This document shows positions 6,148 to 8,476 of a stretch of 8,476 nt of DNA, piece by piece. Made by a program: the position numbers and the translations under genes. Positions within the stretch are counted from its first letter, which is position 1. Each line of letters opens with the position of its first letter. Source of the DNA: Tidjanibacter sp. (lineage in GTDB: Bacteria > Bacteroidota > Bacteroidia > Bacteroidales > Rikenellaceae); contig JAFYRC010000150.1 of NCBI GenBank assembly GCA_017547065.1, positions 1 through 8,476 of the forward strand. The letters run 5' to 3'. The notes below the pieces were generated by a model. It worked only from the letters and a program-made list of their open reading frames with translations, was not told where the DNA came from and searched no databases.

Positions 6148-8082
6148 CTACCAGTTCATCTCAACAAACACCTCAATCGCCTGATACTCCGCCATACCAA
6201 GAGCATCATACAAGCGTGCGGTATTCTGGGTCCTATCCTCGGCCCTCTGCCAAAACTCCCTCTTGTCGGCACCAGGGAAGGGAACGATGTCTTTCTGTGA
6301 GAGGTGGCGATAGATAGCGTGACGTTTGGCCACAATCTCCTCGGGACTCAAAGGCACAGCCATATCTACCATACCGAGGTTCCACTCCTGCCAAGCACCA
6401 CGGTAGAGCCAAATGTGGCATTCCTTATTCCAAGGCTGATCTTTTGTGCGTTCCATGGCCTCCAACACAGCCTCCGTACAGATGCGGTGGGTGCCGTGGG
6501 GGTCTGTCAGGTCGCCCGCAACATAAACCTGGTGGGGCTGGATCTTTTCGAGCAGTTCGATAATGATTTCGATATCCTTCTCGCTCAACTCGCCCTTCTT
6601 AATACCACCCGTTTCGTAGAATGGAAGGTTGAGGAAGTGGGCATTGGTGCGGTCGTCCAAACCGAGCGAACGGCACGCAGCCCTCGCCTCGGCCCTACGG
6701 ATTGCACCCTTGATGTCGAGCAATGCACGGGGCTCGGGTTTACCCTTCTCCTTGCCGGCGATGATAGCCTTAACCTCCTCGTAGCGATCGCCAAAACCGA
6801 GTTCCCTTGCGGTATCCACATTTTGGAGCACAACATCGTCATACACAGCCACATTACCCGAAGTTTGGTAGGCTACGTGTACATCGTGGCCTTGCTTAAC
6901 GAGGCGGTGGAAAGTACCACCCATCGAGATAACGTCGTCGTCGGGGTGAGGCGAGAAGATAACAACCCTCTTGGGGAAGGGAGTGGAGCTCACGGGGCGG
7001 GTGGAATCGTCGGCATTGGGCTTACCGCCGGGCCAACCGGTGATGGTGTGTTGAAGGTCGTTGAAGACGTTGATATTGATCATATCATAGGGGCCGTGCT
7101 GTTCGAGCAACTCGCCCAAAGAGTTTTCGATATAGTCCTCATAGGTGAGTTTGAGGATGGGTTTTTCAACCTTCTCGCACAGCCAAACCACAGCCTTGCG
7201 GACAAATTTGGGAGTCCAATCACACAAGCCTACCAACCAAGGAGTCTCGATCCTGGTCAATCGCGAGGCGGCGTTGTCGTCCATATAAACCTCGATGTTG
7301 TGGTGCTCCTGCAAGAGCGAGGCGGGTACCGCGCGGGTAGCCTCACCCTCAACCACAGCCTTCACCACATCGGCCTTGTCTTCGCCCCAAGCCATGAGGA
7401 TTATCCTCTTGGCACTCAACACAGTAGCAAGACCCATTGTAACACCCATCTTGGGAGTGTTCTCCTCGCCAAAGAAGAGGCCGCTCATAATCTTGCGCGA
7501 GTTGTGGGTGAGCTGCACAAGGCGAGTGTGGCTCTTGGCATTCGAGCCCACGTCGTTGAAGCCAATCTGACCCTGCTCGCCCATACCGATGATCATCAGA
7601 TCCACGCCGCTGGCCAGCTTGTCGTAGGTGGCGCAATAGTCACCAAGTTCCTCCTTGGAGATGTGACTGTCGATGAGGTGGACGTTCTCGGGCTTAATGT
7701 CGATATTGTTAATGAAGTCCTCGTGGATGCGATAATTACGGCTCTGCTGTTCTTTAGCCGTAATGGGATAGAACTCATCGAGCGAATAGACTGCCACCCT
7801 CTGGAAGCTAACCTCGCCACGAGCATAGCGAGCAGCAAGTTCACGATAGAGGCCCACAGGCGAACGGCCCGTTGTCAAGCCCAGCGCAAATGGTTTTTCC
7901 TCTGCGCCAGAGTTCTCGTAGTTCTTAATTGCTGCTACCACCTCGTCCGCAATGGCCTGCACTGCGTCCGATTCGGTCGAGTGGATTTTAGTTGGGATTT
8001 TCTCGTATCGATGAACGATATCATGAGGGTTTACACCTTCTCGAAGTCCGCCGTGTACCGGCAGAGTGGTCTTGCTCTTCAT
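6148..8082 (-). CDS. nagB: Fusion of glucosamine-6-phosphate deaminase-like (NagB) and PIG-L/LmbE-type deacetylase domains
   Basis: 644 residues, no signal peptide, cytoplasmic. Residues about 35-285 have the NagB fold: LGLTTGRSPVGLY (68-79) is the phosphate-binding loop, VSFQRVAVYSLDEF (91-104) contains the conserved Asp102, and LTHNSR (191-196) also matches the family. The loop that in E. coli NagB reads GNDGHIAFNE, with catalytic Asp141, His143 and Glu148, here reads GEQGQIGFND (168-177), so Asp and His are both Gln and Glu is Asp. Residues about 370-600 form a PIG-L/LmbE domain with zinc motif PHPDDD (378-383) and DPHGTHR (527-533). Long proteins of this type are, to my knowledge, common in Bacteroidetes and annotated as glucosamine-6-phosphate deaminase. 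The pairing suggests deacetylation joined to amino-sugar phosphate conversion, but the altered loop makes classical deamination uncertain. It ends directly against the 124-bp palindromic element. Confidence 0.9.
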   Translation of the reverse strand: MKSKTTLPVHGGLREGVNPHDIVHRYEKIPTKIHSTESDAVQAIADEVVAAIKNYENSGAEEKPFALGLTTGRSPVGLYRELAARYARGEVSFQRVAVYSLDEFYPITAKEQQSRNYRIHEDFINNIDIKPENVHLIDSHISKEELGDYCATYDKLASGVDLMIIGMGEQGQIGFNDVGSNAKSHTRLVQLTHNSRKIMSGLFFGEENTPKMGVTMGLATVLSAKRIILMAWGEDKADVVKAVVEGEATRAVPASLLQEHHNIEVYMDDNAASRLTRIETPWLVGLCDWTPKFVRKAVVWLCEKVEKPILKLTYEDYIENSLGELLEQHGPYDMININVFNDLQHTITGWPGGKPNADDSTRPVSSTPFPKRVVIFSPHPDDDVISMGGTFHRLVKQGHDVHVAYQTSGNVAVYDDVVLQNVDTARELGFGDRYEEVKAIIAGKEKGKPEPRALLDIKGAIRRAEARAACRSLGLDDRTNAHFLNLPFYETGGIKKGELSEKDIEIIIELLEKIQPHQVYVAGDLTDPHGTHRICTEAVLEAMERTKDQPWNKECHIWLYRGAWQEWNLGMVDMAVPLSPEEIVAKRHAIYRHLSQKDIVPFPGADKREFWQRAEDRTQNTARLYDALGMAEYQAIEVFVEMNW

Positions 8083-8133
8083 AGCGTGTAGATTTTATAT
8101 TTGTTTTTGTGCGTGTTTACACAGTTAATCACG

Positions 8134-8141
8134 CAAATATA
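8134..8141 (-). promoter_or_regulatory. Probable -7 element of the nagB promoter
   Basis: The minus strand reads TATATTTG, an exact TAnnTTTG, 51 nt upstream of the nagB start codon. No TTTG is found 19-21 nt further upstream, so only the -7 element is supported. A small palindrome, GTGTTTACAC (8113-8122), lies just downstream, near the expected transcription start. Confidence 0.5.
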
Positions 8142-8184
8142 AAAATTATTTTACACACCGTAGCACTCCATTGGGAGATTTTTT

Positions 8185-8221
8185 TGGGCAAAAAGCAAAA
8201 AATCTCTCAACAAAGTTGAGA
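8185..8221 (-). terminator. Intrinsic terminator after the gene at the right edge
   Basis: On the minus strand TCTCAAC, a TTT loop and GTTGAGA form a perfect 7-bp stem (8205-8221), followed by GATTTTTTGCTTTTTG. It starts about 20 nt after the stop codon of the partial gene. A competing hairpin, GAGATTTTTT/AAAAAATCTC (8175-8206), overlaps its U-tract. Confidence 0.8.
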
Positions 8222-8240
8222 AAGCACCACAAAAGAGGCG

Positions 8241-8476
8241 TTAGTCCATAATGATTTCCAACTCCGCAGCATCGCGTTTGCCGAAGTTGGACTTGATGTA
8301 GGTCATCATACCGAAGTTGGTTTTGACCTTGGGAAGCAAGGGGTCGTCCACCCTCAAAAGAAGCTGTTTATGTTCCTTATTAATGGCCACCCTCGTGAGG
8401 AAACTTTCAATCATATCACGCTGCTCATACATCGGACGCCACGAAATGCTGTGGCCACGTCGGCAAACGTCGTAGA
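8241..8476 (-). CDS. C-terminal fragment (77 residues) of an unrecognised protein
   Basis: The frame is open from the right edge (first full codon 8474-8472) to the TAG at 8243-8241, so the gene begins outside the window. An in-frame ATG at 8432 exists, but nothing shows it to be the start, because the frame continues upstream. The end of the protein reads LLLRVDDPLLPKVKTN, then a Phe-Gly-Met-Met-Thr-Tyr stretch, and finishes KRDAAELEIIMD: mixed alpha/beta, charged, soluble. The 'VDDPL...TY+++...+D..EL.+' pattern faintly recalls the C-terminal domain of Bacteroidetes DNA polymerase III gamma/tau subunits (DnaX), but the match is too weak for a call. A terminator follows directly, so it is not co-transcribed with nagB. 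Confidence 0.7.
   Translation of the reverse strand, partial: YDVCRRGHSISWRPMYEQRDMIESFLTRVAINKEHKQLLLRVDDPLLPKVKTNFGMMTYIKSNFGKRDAAELEIIMD

Noticed and set aside
6304..8091. Long open frame on the plus strand opposite nagB (595 codons)
   Set aside because: It is a complement shadow of the NagB/LmbE gene, whose motifs fit the minus strand throughout; the plus frame has no recognisable motifs.
8175..8206. Hairpin GAGATTTTTT/AAAAAATCTC as a separate terminator
   Set aside because: No U-tract follows it on either strand; it overlaps the better terminator at 8205-8221 and is at most an alternative fold.
8241..8432. Complete 63-residue gene starting at the ATG at 8432
   Set aside because: The reading frame stays open upstream to the window edge, so a C-terminal fragment of a longer protein is more likely.
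1..8476. CRISPR array, tRNA or rRNA genes, transposase
   Set aside because: No regularly spaced repeats, no cloverleaf-like sequence with anticodon arm, and no transposase-like coding sequence was seen.

Overview
All six genes that can be supported, and one further gene cut by the right edge, lie on the minus strand, so the window reads right to left. The organism is most likely a gut-type member of the Bacteroidales, possibly Alistipes/Rikenellaceae-like. The grounds are promoter motifs of the Bacteroidetes form (TTTG, about 20 nt, TAnnTTTG), AT-rich leaders without Shine-Dalgarno sequences, a two-domain NagB-like/LmbE-like protein of the long form known in this phylum, and a fimbrillin-like lipoprotein. 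The genus is a guess.

Layout in the direction of transcription: (1) 8476-8241, the C-terminal end of an unrecognised gene followed by a clear intrinsic terminator. (2) 8082-6148, a 644-residue protein with an N-terminal glucosamine-6-phosphate deaminase (NagB) fold and a C-terminal PIG-L/LmbE-type zinc deacetylase domain. (3) A 124-bp element with 17-bp perfect terminal inverted repeats, starting right at the nagB stop codon. (4) 5964-4321, an exported GH20 beta-N-acetylhexosaminidase, then a terminator hairpin that physically overlaps the next promoter. (5) 4196-3207, an exported alpha/beta-hydrolase esterase with its own terminator. (6) A 365-bp regulatory gap with a promoter and several palindromes. 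(7) 2841-919, an exported sialate O-acetylesterase-like (SASA) protein. (8) 873-727, a 48-codon small gene. (9) 711 to beyond position 1, the N-terminal 237 residues of a fimbrillin-like lipoprotein. Genes 7 to 9 have no terminator between them and probably form one transcript.

The enzymes fit a scattered host-glycan (mucin-type) set. The SASA protein would take O-acetyl groups off sialic acids, the second esterase would remove another ester, GH20 would release terminal GlcNAc/GalNAc, and the NagB/LmbE protein would act on amino-sugar phosphates or related compounds in the cytoplasm. There is no SusC/SusD pair, transporter or regulator in the window, so this is not a complete polysaccharide utilisation locus. 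The most unusual points are the NagB domain with replaced catalytic residues, the small acidic gene in front of the fimbrillin-like lipoprotein, the 124-bp palindromic element, and two short motifs shared between the leaders of these glycan genes.
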